The notes beneath the pieces are model-generated. The model did no database searches. It had not been told where the DNA came from and saw only the letters and a program-made list of their open reading frames with translations. The translations under genes were made by a program, and so were the position numbers. From Mangifera indica (lineage: Eukaryota > Streptophyta > Magnoliopsida > Sapindales > Anacardiaceae), in assembly GCF_011075055.1 (NCBI RefSeq), contig NC_058138.1, positions 8,204,001-8,268,000 of the forward strand: 64,000 nt of DNA, given 5' to 3'. Of the stretch, positions 38,501-53,199 are shown piece by piece (position 1 is the stretch's first letter; the number at the start of each line of letters is the position of its first letter).

Positions 38501-40240
38501 GTAATGTTTATGGAATAGATTATTCTAAGGTTTAGATGCATTCTATTATAAATCTTATAGGATTAATTTTTCATTAAAATATGCAGGAGAGATGGTTGTT
38601 GGTCCCACAAAAGCCTTATTTATGGATGAAATATGAAATGGTTTAGACAGTTCAACTGTATATCAGATTGTTGCTTGTCTGCAGCAGCTGTTGCATGTCA
38701 TGGATGCTACCATATTGATTTCACTTCTTCAGCCAGCTCCAGAAACATTTGAACTCTTTGATGACATCATTTTTATGGCAGAAGGAAAGCTTGTGTATCA
38801 AGGATTATGCAATCAAGTTGTAGAATCTTTCGAGAACTGTGGATTCAGGTGTCCTCAAAGAAATGGTATAGCTGACTTTCTTCAGGAGGTTAGTGAATTA
38901 GAGCTTATAATAATTTATTTTTCATGCTTAAATATTAGTACTTCAACTTTTATTTTTTATTCTTTTTTCGGTAGGTGATATCTTGAAAAGATCAAGCACA
39001 ATACTGGTACCACAGTGAAGCTCCTTACAATTATGTTTCAATAGATATGTTCTGTCAAAAATTCAAGAATCTCCTCTTGGCAAGAAGCTTGATGAGGATC
39101 TCTAGGTGCTATATGATTGATCCAAAAGCCACAAGGATGCTCTTTCCTTCAATGTGTATTGTCTTTCTAAGTGGCAACTCCTTAAAGCTTGCATGTCAAG
39201 GGAATATCTTCTCTTGAACAGAAATACTTTTATCTATGTGTTCAAAACAACCCAGGTTATTATTATAATTAGTAATTTTCAATTATGTTATACTTTTGTA
39301 ATTACATGTGCAAAGGCAAGGATAATCTGAAACATGTGAAGGAATTTCTTGTTACAGATTGTTATCGTTGCACCCATTGCGATGACTGTCTTTTTGCGGA
39401 CTAAGATGGAAATTGATGTTCTTCATGCAACTTACTACATGGGCGCCCAGTTCTTTGGACTCATGATACTTCACATTGATGGTATTCCGGAATTGTCTCT
39501 GACAACAGCTAGACTTCCAGTGTTCTTCAATTACTGAGAGGAATTTTCAAAATAGTGGCTGGAATTGCATATGCCCAAGCAGGGTAAAAGCACAACTCTT
39601 TCAATTACAATGGATGTGTTTACTAGTGCATTGTATCCTTTTTATATCTTATTTATCGATTCATTATGTTATATCATCTATCGATCATCAATTAGTGCCC
39701 TTATATCTAAAGCTTAACATCAAGCAATCTCCAAAATGACAGCATACTGAATTCTTAGGATTAGCTTTGTTAATCTTATGTATCTAAGTAAAAAAAAAAT
39801 GATTATGTACTCAAATCATTATGCTTGGATTCACTTTGCAGATCATTTAAAAGTAGTTGCTGCAGAAAGTTTCTCGTTTTCTGGTGGCTGAGGTTGTGAT
39901 ATTTAATTGATTTGCTATGATTTAGGTTCTTCTGTCAGCTCATTCTACTTTTTGCTGTGCACCTTTAACCTTATATCCATGTTTCAGTTTCCAGCATCAG
40001 TCTGCCAAACTTTGGGTGCTTTCATGACGGTCAGTGCTTTTGCAGTATTAGTAGTCCTGATTTATGGTGGCTTTGTGATCACACATCGTAAGGCTATTTG
40101 GACCTCCTCAAATTTGTTTTTAAAATCATCAACCAATAGGATAAACTTATGTTGTGTTATTCATTGCAGCCTTCATGCCATGGTGATTGAAGTTGGTTAC
40201 TATTTTCAAACATTTATATGCAGACAAAAGGAGTTATTTT
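35541..40240 (+). pseudogene. PDR/ABCG transporter pseudogene, copy B (ABCG30-like)
   Basis: Exon 1, 35541-35926 (FVRTDDIESVRIGL, then FIEKLIKHIGHDNLKLL); exon 2, 36592-36715 ([12 protein letters not shown]); exon 3, 36911-36996 (IINDISGI); Walker A exon 37775-37858, open here where copy A has a stop; then a 505-bp deletion that removed two exons; signature exon 38374-38464 (ISGGRKRR); Walker B exon 38587-38888; 38975-39255; 39359 to about 39535; and about 39985-40088. Lesions: the expected start codon reads GTG, TGA 35739-35741, TGA 38634-38636 and 38984-38986 (both shared with copy A), a shared 1-nt loss near 39068, private TAG and TGA within 39103-39120, and the inversion. NBD2 and TMD2 are absent. 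No functional transporter can be made. Confidence 0.92.
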
Positions 40241-41537
40241 GACTTACCTAGAGTTAAGAATAAAAGTTGATACAAACTCTCAAATGTACAAAGTAGTATG
40301 CAAGAAACTGCTGGTATCCTGGCCATAACTAATCTCATTGATTAGTTAACACAATTCGTATAAAGGAACTCTTTGAAATATTCTTAAATCTCATTGAAAA
40401 ACTTTAATCCAAAAGTAATTTCATAAAATCCTACAGGTAACTAAAGGAAAAACCCTAGATCTAACACTTGTTTACATTGTAGTTGTACAATCTCTCCATA
40501 AATTTTATAAATTTTTTTACAAATTAACATATTATGAAGTTTGGCCGAATTGAACTAGATGTATTAATGGTTTACTAAAATATATTAAACTTAAAACGGA
40601 TTTAAAAGACTTCTCTAAAATCAATTTCGTCCACAAACCATGATCACTGATGACTATTTTAGAAATTTTGATCAAATCTATATAACTTATAAAATTACGA
40701 AATTTGGCAGAAACAAACTACACCTATTAATGGTCTACTTTTTGAATTTGACAGAAACAAATTTTAGAAATTTCCTCGGTATTTTTTTATTTTTCTTTCT
40801 CCCTTATTTTTTATATTTTCCATTTTCAAAAGTTTAAGGGGCAAATAAACTTTTAAAAATATTTGAGGTGTTAAAGAAAATTTTCAGGGAGATATTGCAA
40901 CTTCAAAAAAGGTTGGTGGTGTTTTTGAAATTTGTTCTAGTGATAGACTTCTTTGAATGAATGTTTCTTTGGTAGAAATTATGCGAACTGGAAAATACAG
41001 TAAAACATGCCACAAAAGCAGTTTCCTAAATAATATAACTCTATTTGCATTTGCATAAGAATTTAAGAGAAAAATTGTATACAGAAAGCAATTGGAGAAG
41101 TCTTCTTGCCCATTTCTGATGGCATGCATGATGGTAACATCATCAAATCAATAATGAAGATATTGTTGTTTTATAGTTAATAGACCAAGACTAATTGATA
41201 CCCACTATGTAAGTTATGGCAGAAGTCTTCTAACGTGTTTCTTAGTGTGTGAATATTCCACATGTTAATCACATTGGCATCCTCCACTTGGAAAATAATA
41301 CTTGGACTTTGAAAAATTGCCAGTCAACAAAAATATCTGAAACTAAGAATGTGTAATATAATTTGAGCTAAAATAAATATTGCCTCTACACTGAATTTTT
41401 AAAAGAAAGTTATTTAATTAACACGGCAAGAAGCTCTTCAATAACTATTTCTTATTAGTAATTAAAATAACAGGAAAGAATTCATGACATCATAACAGCA
41501 TAACGATGACAATATTGACTCTTCATGTTTTTTTTCC

Positions 41538-41545
41538 TATATAAA
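41538..41545 (+). promoter_or_regulatory. Putative TATA box of RLP copy B
   Basis: TATATAAA lies 45 bases before the ATG at 41583, the same spacing as copy A. Confidence 0.55.
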
Positions 41546-41582
41546 ACCCTGTATGTTCTTGTGCTTTCATCATTCAAGAAGA

Positions 41583-44368
41583 ATGGGTTGTCTAATGCGG
41601 GCTTATCAAATTCTATGCATTCAGTTGTTATTTTTGTGTTCTCAAAGTTCTGCAACACTCTGCTCTCATGGCCAGAGTTATGCATTGCTCCAATTTAAAC
41701 AACACTTTTCCTTCATCAATACTTCTTCCTTTGATTGTGATTATCTTCAACCCACTTATCCAAAAATGATGTCTTGGAAAGAGGATAAGGATTGCTGCTT
41801 ATGGGATGGTGTCACATGTGATTCTACAACAGGCCATGTGATTGCTCTCGACCTTAGTTGTGCTTGGCTTCATGGAAGTTTTCCTTCAAACACTAGCCTT
41901 TTCCTTCTTAATCATTTGCAAAGGCTAAACTTAGCTTTTAATGATTTCAATCTTTCTCATATTTCTTTTGATTTTCATCGTTTGTCTAGTTTGACACATT
42001 TTAATCTCTCACACTCAAACGTTTCTGGTCAAATTCCTTCTGAAATTGCCCACTTGTCTAAATTGATTGTGCTTGACATTTCTCGAAATTACTTTGATGA
42101 ACCTTCAATTGAAACAAATACTTTAAAGGGGTTAGTTCAAAATTTGACCGAATTAGCAGAACTTCATCTTGATTATGTGAACATGTCTACCATTGTACCA
42201 AGTTCCTTCATGAATTTATCTTCTTCTTTATCATTTTTGAGTCTCTTTTCTTGTGATTTGCAAGGAAACTTTCCAAACAACATCTTCCACCTACCAAGTT
42301 TAGAAACCCTCCGTTTATCATATAATCATGATTTCACAGTTGTTTTCCCAAAGGCTAATTGGAGTAGCCCCCTCAAGTTTTTGTGTGTGTCTTCTACGGC
42401 TTTTCTAGAGAATTACTGAGTTCTCTTGGAAATCTCAAAAACTTGACACATTTTGCTGCCTCAAACTGCAGTCTTAATGGGTTAGTACCTATTTCACTTG
42501 GAAACCTTTCAAATTTAGTTTATATTTCTTTATATTATAACTCTTTCAATGGGTCTTTGCCATCTTGGTTATTCACTCAACCTTCGTTACGATATGCATA
42601 CTTGGGTTTTCACCAACTAACAGGCACTATAAAAGAATTTCATAGTAAATCATTGGAAATTCTCTGTTTATATGGTAATTGATTACACGGATCAATTCCA
42701 AGTTCATTATTTGAACTTGTTAATTTAACAGTTCTTCGTCTTTCTTTGGACAATTCAAGTGGCATTGAGCTTAACTTGTTTTCAAAGCTTAAGAAACTTG
42801 AAGTGCTTGACTTTTCTCATGTCAATCTGTCTTTGAGCATCCCTTTCAAAGGTAACTCTTCCTTTCCGCAACTCACTGGTTTGGGATTATCCGCTTGTAA
42901 CTTAAGTGAATTTCCGGATATTTTAAGGAAATCAGATCAATTGACTTGGCTAGACCTTTCTGAAAATAGAATCCAGGGCCGAATTCCTAAGTGGATGTGG
43001 AATGTTGGAAAGGAAAGTTTGTACTGGTTAAATCTTTCCCACAACTTTCTTACAACCATAGATCACCTTCCATGGAAAAAACTTCGATTTCTAGACCTTT
43101 ATTCCAACTTCCTTCAAGCACCATTTCCAATTGCACTATCTGAGTTAATGATTCTTTCATTGTCAAAAAAAAATTTGACGAGAGAGATCCCTCACTTGTG
43201 CAATATGAGTAGCTTACTAATTGTAGATCTTTCAAATAATAACTTGAATGGTACAATTCTCGAATGCATGGTAAACTCCAGTAGTCTTCAAGTCTTGGAT
43301 GTACGAAAAAATAAACTGCATGGCAACCTTCCTAAGGCATTTGCACCCAGCAATTATTTGAGGACACTTAACTTCAACGGTAATGGACTTGAAGGGCCAG
43401 TCCCTAGAAGTTTGGTCAATTGTACAAGGCTTCAAGTTTTAAATCTAGGAAACAACAACATAAATGATAGTTTCCCCTATTGGTTGGGAGATCTTCCCGA
43501 GTTGCAGGTTCTTGTTCTTCGTTTCAACAACTTCTATGGTTCTTTTGAATTTAATGGTAGTTTCCCAATGCTGAGAATCTTAGATCTCTCACACAACAAT
43601 TTTCATGGTTATTTGTCAGCAAGGTTTTTTGAGAATCTAAAAGCTATGATAAATCTTGATGAAGAAAAAAAGAAATTGAATTATATGGGTGATTCACTTT
43701 ATCAAGATTCTGTGGAGATGGTAGTTAAAGGTTTTGGAATCCATCTAGAGAAAATTCTTACTACTTTTACTACTATTGATTTTTCAAACAACAATTTTCA
43801 TGGAGAAATTCCAAGCTCAATTGGAAAACTTCATTCACTTCGACTCCTCAATCTTTCTCAAAATAGCCTAACTGGTCATATTCTATCGTCATTGGGAGAC
43901 TTGACTGCACTTGAAGCCTTAGATCTATCTTCAAACAAGCTTGTTGGAGTGATTCCAATGCAATTGGTAAGTTTGACCTTTCTTGCAAAGTTAAACTTAT
44001 CACAAAATCAACTTGTGGGACCTATACCTCAAGGGAACCAATTCGAGACCTTCCAAAATGATTCATACATTGGAAACCCAGGCTTGTGTGGATTTATATT
44101 CACTAACAAATGTAATATTGATGAGGCAGCACAACCAAAATCATCAATATTTCGTGGTGAAAAGCCCAGTAATTCAAGATGGTGTGAATGGAAGGTTGTT
44201 ATGATGGGATATGGATGCGGACTACCCCTTGGCTTATTCATAGGATATCAAGTGTTCACAACAGGAAAACCTTTATGGCTTCTAAGGATGACTAATAAAG
44301 CTACCAAAAGATGTGAGAGGACTAGAAGACGTAATAAGAAGACTAAGCAAAAGTTGGTGCCTTTATAA
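41583..44368 (+). pseudogene. Cf-9/Hcr9-type receptor-like protein pseudogene, copy B
   Basis: Same architecture as the RLP at 5525-8527: signal peptide (ILCIQLLFLCSQSSA), cysteine cap DCCLWDGVTCD, LRR array, island region with LYQDSVEMVVKGFGI, GNPGLCGF cap, TM helix (MMGYGCGLPLGLFIGY) and basic tail (RRRNKKTKQK). Lesions: a 1-nt deletion near 42400 leading to TGA at 42417-42419, and TGA at 42680-42682 in the continuing frame, where copy A has CGA. In addition 216 bp, exactly 72 codons or three LRR units, are missing near 42512. From 42683 to the end 561 codons are open, so a truncated LRR-TM protein could be read only from an internal start, without a signal peptide. Confidence 0.92.
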
Positions 44369-44655
44369 GGTCAGTTTGGTTTAATTATACATCTTCTTTT
44401 CCATTATTTATTATTAATGTTATATGATTATATGTTAATGTCATTCCCACTTTAGCAATGCAGGTACTTGCTTGTGGGTGACCATGTAAGGTGTGAAGAT
44501 CAATGTCATAAAGGATTGCCAAATTTCAAGATTTAGCGTTATTGTAGTAAAATATATATATAGCATCAAACAAATTTCAAATTTTCCTTGTACTAGTTTC
44601 AATATGTGGTTATGTTTTTACTTTCAAGATTTTATTGAAGTTTATGAACCACACT

Positions 44656-46500
44656 TCAATAAAATGTGAGGGTTGGTCATGATTGGTGAAGAGGTTTAAA
44701 TTTTTATATTTGTTATTCGAATTTTTGCTATGCATATGGTCACCATTTCAAGATTATGTATGTTTATTTAGAGCGGCTTATCTATGTTTTGGTATATTTT
44801 CTAGTATCTCACAAGTCTTAGAACTTGTCATTAAATCTTTCAAGACGAAATAGAAAGTTGCATATATTGATAAAGACATGATATAGAAATTTCTTTGATT
44901 TATTTTAGTCTAAATAACCCATTTCCCACTAACCGTTGCATATGTTATTGTTCCCTAGTTAGCACTTTGAGCTTTATAATTCATGTTTCAATTATAGCAA
45001 TAATTTTTTTTTTTAACCCGCATTGACCTACCTAACCATTAAATGTACTAAACCACCCTATTCCTCTAGAGCTTGGTTCATAGGTTTTTCCTTGCTGCAA
45101 TGCCTCTATTTTTAGTAGCTTTTGGGGCTACCATTGGGTTCTGCAGGGAGATAATTCTGATGTAGTGCTATGTACATTTCCTTTAGTTTGAGTTTCTCTA
45201 TTTTGATTAATGGTTTCTCGTGTCTCAAGAGTTTTGACTTGTCGTTCATGTCTGTTTTGTGCTGCTAGGAATGGACTTTAATTGGTTCTGTTCTCAAGTG
45301 ATTTAGATTTAGGGGATATTATAAAAAAATATTATCATTCGATCCTGCGAATTCATTTTTATCACACATTTTATTAAGTAAACATTTATACCACAAAATC
45401 TAGTATAATATCTAAAGTACCCTTGTCTTCGACCTTAAAAACACAAGTTTCAATCAACATTCGAATATTAAATAGCAAATATCTTACATAAAACTTATCC
45501 TAACCCAGATTAGTATTGATCTATATCTCTTATATTATATATTTTTTTTGTTTCAGAATTAAAAACCAAATAATATATAGTAGATAAACTCTGTGATTTA
45601 TGAAAATGAAAATTTAATCTTTAATATTGTTATTTGTCAGTTAACTTAGTTAAATACTAATAGTGCAACTTAAAAATAAAATTTGATTATGTAGAATGAT
45701 TGTTTATGATGTGTTTAGAATAAAAATTAGGTAGAAAATGTATGTGGAGAAAATCAAAGGATTGGAGATACCTTAGGGTACCAGGATTCAACAAAATTTT
45801 AGCAGTATTACTAGTAGGGTTTACTGATGAATTTTGGCCAAAAAGTTTTGCTAATATCTTTTACAACGATTGTTGTCTTGTGAGTCTTAATAATTTAGCG
45901 TCACGTATCACGTCGGTAAAACTTTATCAATCATTGACATCAAATGGTTAACATTTTTCCCCACTTAAAAACATTTTTTGCTAATATATAAATCACATTT
46001 TTTATTCGAAACAAAGAATTAATTTATTTTAACTAAGATTTTAATAAATCATCATATTGGAAGATGTAATAAAAAAATTAAAAATTAAAAAGAAGAAATT
46101 ACCAAAAGAATAGTTGAGTATTAATATAGATAAAAAAATAATACATATTTTAAGATGTATTATTAAAATTTGATACTATATAAAATGATACATATTATTT
46201 GAAAAGTAATGATATGATAAAAGTAAATATAAAAAAATTTAAAATTTTAGAGATATTTTATAATATTTTTCTAAAATTATGATATTAATAATAAAAATCA
46301 TACATTAATAATAATGGTAAACTTCACATTAACAAAGTTTGGTTTTAAATAAAAAATTTTGATTAATTTATAAATAAAATTATGTATACTAATGAATACC
46401 AATTTTGATAGATGTGATTTGATCATTTACACTACATAGTGTAATGAAGTGTTTTTAGTGGGAAAATGTTAATCAATCAATCTTACTATCATTGACGAAT
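44656..46500. other. AT-rich intergenic DNA, no gene recognised
   Basis: A less AT-rich stretch at 45060-45300 (TTTTGGGGCTACC, TTTCTCGTGTCTCAAG) could be an old transcribed or transposon segment, but it gives no recognisable protein. The 69-residue frame at 45742-45951 has no domain or supporting signals. Confidence 0.45.
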
Positions 46501-46613
46501 AATTTCTGGTAGGTAGATACGTTGATAATTATCACATGCGCAAACACTGTCTGGCCAGCAATCTCTTTCGGTCTATTCGCATACTTCATTTCTCTCCTGC
46601 TTTCCAGGACCAG

Positions 46614-48140
46614 ATGACTGCACGGCGGGTGGTTGAGTTGGAGCTGGTGGCGGTGGGGCTGCTGCTTATGGTTCAATGTTGTGTGCAGCTGAGGAAGACT
46701 CGTCCTTTGCATGAGATTGTGGACAGAGTGAATGAGAATGGCGGGCCTTATATTGGGCTTGTTATGGCTTACTCCACCGAAGATATGGCCCTCCAAACCT
46801 CTGGTTTATTTGTTCGCAATTCATAAATCCCCTTGGTTGACTTGGCTGGTAACACTTTCATTTTCTTTATGTTTGATGTTCTACTTGTTTCTTTCTTTCT
46901 TTTACTTTATTAGTCGTTAATGTGTCCCACATGGTAAAAATTTCCTTGGCAACCCATTTGTGGTTTAACATTGGGAAGATTAAGAATGTAGATGTGATAT
47001 ATGTAATGACTGGGAAACAAACGGTGAGTTCTTGAACCTTCTTTTATTATGGGAAATGTTAAGTGAAATAAATAAAGTGTTTATTTGTTCTAAATTTCTG
47101 ATATCCTTTACTTCTTTCCTAATGCTTGAGCTTTAACTGCAGAACTTTTTAGCTAAATGCTGGTATAACCGTGCAAATTATACTTGATGTATTTGATATT
47201 GAAGGGGTGTTTCATTATGGGACAGCTGGAAGCTCTAATGATTCATTGTCCCTTGGTGATGTTAGTGTAATGAAATATGTTGCCTTCACAAGTTCTTGGA
47301 AATGGAAGGTATGCAGTTAAACTTACTTTGGTTATCCAATTGTAGTACATTTTTCGTTTGTTTGTGGCAGATTGTTGATTTTCTCTATTTGAAATGGTAC
47401 AGGAATTTAAATCAAAGAAAGGGAAATTGCCAGAACTAAAATCTGGAGCCTTCAATTTTATTGAAAGGGGAGAGAATTTGGTGGCAAAGGTTGAGTTTAC
47501 ACCGAGCCAGTTGCTTTACGCTGGTAAACTTATGGAAGAGATCTTTTGGCTTCAAGTAGATTCGAGGTGGTTTAATATTTCTGCACAGCTTCAGGTTTGC
47601 CATTTCTCTTCATTTCATCAGATTGCAATGAAAATGAATCAATTTCTTTGATTTTGTGTCTTGTTGAAGTACCTGATATAAGTTTTTGATTTATTGTAGG
47701 ATTTTGAGTTACAACAATATATTAATGATATATTGCCTACCCGAGAGACCGAAATTTGTTTTCGGACTTCTGGGTTCCACAGCTGATATATACCTTGATA
47801 ATGCAGCATATAGAGAATTTCTTTTCAAAGAGTTGAATGTCTCAACTGTTGATGAAGAGAGTGCTTCCATTGTGATGGTGAGTAAACAAATAACAATTTC
47901 ATAACAAATAGTTCTTACTAACTTCAAAATCGTTGCTACAAATCAATGATGCTTAGTGGTGTTGTTTTGCAGACATGCCTATCAAATGGGTGCCCTCTAT
48001 TGTGTTTTGTGGGGAAGAAATGCTATTATACTCCAGCCTCAGTTCACTAGCTTCTATCAATGCTTTGAGTGTTGCAGTTGAGTTTATTACATATCTTGAT
48101 AAGGAAAACACACTTCATGACCACCAAAAAACAGGTATCT
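46614..48140 (+). pseudogene. Bark storage protein / nucleoside phosphorylase-like pseudogene
   Basis: The family (bark storage protein A and relatives) has a signal peptide plus an MTA/SAH-nucleosidase-like phosphorylase fold and stores nitrogen in vegetative tissue. Exons: 46614-46848 (hydrophobic leader, then NGGPYIGLVMAYSTEDMAL), about 46960-47023 (VDVIYVMTGKQT), about 47155-47308 (GITVQIILDVFDIEGV, HYGTAGSSND), 47403-47594 (GKLPELKSGAFNF, VEFTPSQLLYAGK), 47700-47877 (LPERPKFVFGLLGSTADIYL), and 47973 to about 48140 (SSLSSLASINALSVAVEFI). Splice signals are mostly kept. Lesions: TAA at 46824-46826, about 2 nt lost near 47730, and loss of the segment normally between VFRG and SSLSSLAS, with frame change, near 48000. 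The gene points at the JMJ-like gene, tail to tail. Confidence 0.85.
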
Positions 48141-48538
48141 TTTCCAGCATTTTGACAGTAAGCAAGGATTGTTTATCCCTATTCTGAAAAATAGTTAAAA
48201 GTATTGTTGACAATCTTTACCCTTTGAGGGTATAATTTGGATTGATATGTGCAAAAGATATCTGTAATGGTTTATGGAGAGCTATGGAATGCCCAAGTTA
48301 GGTCTTGTGTACTCAGCAGCTTATTTAGTTCCTACTTGAGCTGGCACCGGCTTGTCCTAATTTGGTATTCAACTGTCATGGATTCAAGTTCAACAAAAAA
48401 AAAAAAATCAGAAACATGTAGTATAAAATCAAAATTATGTAAGATTATTATGCTGCAGGAGCCAAAACACAGGCTTCACATATATACCACCAAGAGTTCT
48501 TCTGACAAACTTTAGGATTGAATTAAGATTTTGCTTAC

Positions 48539-50637
<2,099 letters not shown>

Positions 50638-51165
50638 TGCTATGCCTTCTTCTCTCGGCCCAAAGATTTGGTAATTCTATTGTCATTCCCAAAACATTCT
50701 ATTGCATAATTTGTATAAATCCATTGTTAAAGATGGCTGATAAAAGAATATTTGATGACAGAAACACAATTAGAGAAAGAAAATAAATCATTCACAGAAA
50801 CCAAACTATTACTTTATTGCACAAAAGACAATCTTCTATATGGTACAATGCAAACAGGATTTACACTACCAAAGAGAACAAATCGTTCAAAAATGAAAAT
50901 GAAAAGATGATTTTTTTTTTCTTGTTTTCTTTTCTTTTAGTTTCGCGTCAACCAAACAGAAAACATAGAAAGAAATGATATTCTCGGCGACCCAACAAAA
51001 ATTACAGAAAGAAAAAATAAAGACAGCATGAAAAGAGTACAGAGAGGACTTGAACACCTGGCAGAATTTTCCCCTTTTGGGCTAAAATGGGAGATTTTCT
51101 TGGAAAATTTCAGCGACAGAAAACTTCAAGAACAGAGAGTGTTCAAATGCCAGGGACTTTGGCTG

Positions 51166-51173
51166 GTTTTATA
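51166..51173 (-). promoter_or_regulatory. Possible TATA box for the JMJ-like gene
   Basis: On the minus strand TATAAAAC lies about 530 bases before the ATG at 50637, followed by a C/T-rich stretch. It is the best core-promoter candidate upstream, but the distance implies a long leader or a 5' intron. Confidence 0.3.
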
Positions 51174-51734
51174 ACCGTCGTGGCGTTAAAACGGAATAAT
51201 CAGGTGTTATTCTTGTACGGTACTAAGTGACTGTAAAGTTGCCACGTCTTATATTTGAAACATGTAATGACCATGATCGATACTGTCAAGGGAAAATTAT
51301 AGCTACGGAGCATAGGATCAAGTAGTCCTGAAGCAGGGAGTTTAAAAAAAAAAATTCTTCCTTAATTTTCTAAATTATTTTCCATTATTAAGAAATATGG
51401 AAATTAAAATAAATGGCATTTTGCCTCTCTTTAAGCCAAAAATGCCCACTTTCTTATTCCAAAGCAAAAATGCCCTAAATATTTTTTAAAATACCAAAAC
51501 TACCCTTCACTACTTCTATATAAACTTCTCACTTACATACATTTGTCATATCATTCAAACACTCACTTTTACTCTCATTTTAACTCAATATTTGATACTG
51601 TAAGTTCATTCAAAAAAAAATTCATATTTCTGAATTTGAATCAAAAGAAATGAATTTGTGAGAAAAAAGTATTTATATGAATCTTAACTCAAAACTTAAT
51701 TTTATTTATTAAATCTAGTTCGTATTTTATGTAA

Positions 51735-52910
51735 AAGGGGCATTTAGATATTTGATAATAATTTAGGGGTTAAACAAAATATTAAAAAATATGGAGAGAT
51801 TTTGATATTAAACAAAGTATGAAGGTTTTAAATGAAATGTTAGAGGTAGATAGATGCATTTCGATATAAGATAATATATAAAGGTGTTAAATAAAATGTT
51901 ACATAATTATATGGTGTTAAATGAAATGTTAGAAAAACATGAGGGGCATTTTGATAATAAACATTGTAAGAAGGTATTAAATAAAATGTTAAGAATAGAT
52001 AGATGTATTTCAATATAAAACAACGTATGAGGGTGTTGAATTAAATGTTAGATAATTATAGGGGGTTAAATGAAATGTTAAAAAAATATGAGAGTATTTT
52101 GATATTAAATATTGTAAGACGGTTTTTAATGAAATGTTAGGACTAGATAGATGCATTTTGATACAAGACAATATATGAGGGTATTAAATGAAACGTTAAA
52201 TAATTATAAGGAGTAAAAATGAAATGTTAAAAAAATATGAGGGCATTTTGATATTAAACATTGTAAGAAGGTTTTAAATGAAATGTTAGAAATAAATAGA
52301 TACATTTTGATACAAGATAACATAAGAGGGTGTTGAATTAATATTAGATAATTATGAGGGGTTAAACGAAATGTTAAAAAAATATAAGGGCATTTCGATA
52401 TTTAACATTGTAAGAAGATTTTAAATAAAATGTTAGGAATAAATAGAAACATTTCGATACAAGACAATATATGAGGGTGTTAAATGAAATATTAGAGAAT
52501 TATAAGAGGTTTAAGAAAATGTTAAAAAAATGTGGTGGACATTTATATTAAACATTATAAGAAAGTTTTAAATGAAATATTAGAAACAGATATATGTATT
52601 TCGATACAAGACAATATATAAGGGTGTTAAATGAAATATTAGATAACTATAAGGGGTTACATGAACTGTTAGAAAAACATAGGAGACACTTGGATATTAA
52701 ACATTGTAAGACGATTTTAAATAAAATGTTAGTAGTAGATAGATACATTTCGATATAAAACAACATATGAGAGTGTTAAATAAAATATTAGATAATTATA
52801 AGTGGTTAAATGAAATGTTAAAAAAATATAGGGGGTATTTTGATAGTAATAATTATAAGACTGTTTTAAATGAAATTTTAGGAATAAATAGATGCATTTT
52901 AGGAAATTAG
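51735..52910. repeat. Tandem array, ~8 units of ~148 bp, each with three internal sub-repeats
   Basis: The landmark ATAATTAT (or variant) recurs at 51903, 52052, 52200, 52348, 52498, 52643 and 52792, giving spacings of 149, 148, 148, 150, 145 and 149. Within each unit the phrase TTAAATGAAATGTTA occurs about three times, so the unit is itself built from shorter repeats. Other constant words are CATTTTGATATTAAACATTG and CATTTCGATACAAGACAA. Units differ by roughly 10-20%. No open frame spans it. Confidence 0.92.
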
Positions 52911-53199
52911 AGGTGACATATATATCAATAAATAGTTATTATAGATTTTTTCTTATAAATGTTTAATTTTTTCCCAAAATTCTTTATTGTAAAATTGATA
53001 ATTAAAATCGCTAGTTATGTTTTTGTTCGTTTCTAAAAAGAATAGATCCAACATGATAAGAACACAGAAAAGTATGTAGAAGATTGTAAACAATTGGTAA
53101 AAATTCCCTTTGGAACAATATTTTAGGGATTTATCCAACTTTTGAGTAAATATTATAATATTGATCCAATCAGAAACTACATTCAATTATGTATAAAAC

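Larger units (their letters stand above)
37131..44655 (+). repeat. Segmental duplication, copy B
   Basis: Collinear with 1-8855. Copy B reaches further 5' in the window because PDR exons 1-3 (35541-36996) are also present here. Private differences include a 505-bp deletion at 38145, a 65-bp inversion at 39538-39602, replacement of 40205-40755, and a 216-bp deletion in the RLP near 42512. Confidence 0.93.

Noticed and set aside
43050..43435. Minus-strand frames inside RLP copy B
   Set aside because: Antisense of LRR coding sequence; LRR codon bias leaves open antisense frames.
45742..45951. 69-codon plus-strand frame
   Set aside because: No domain, AT-rich surroundings, no supporting signals.
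51735..52910. CRISPR-like array
   Set aside because: Repeats are 148 bp and contiguous with no unique spacers, in plant nuclear DNA.
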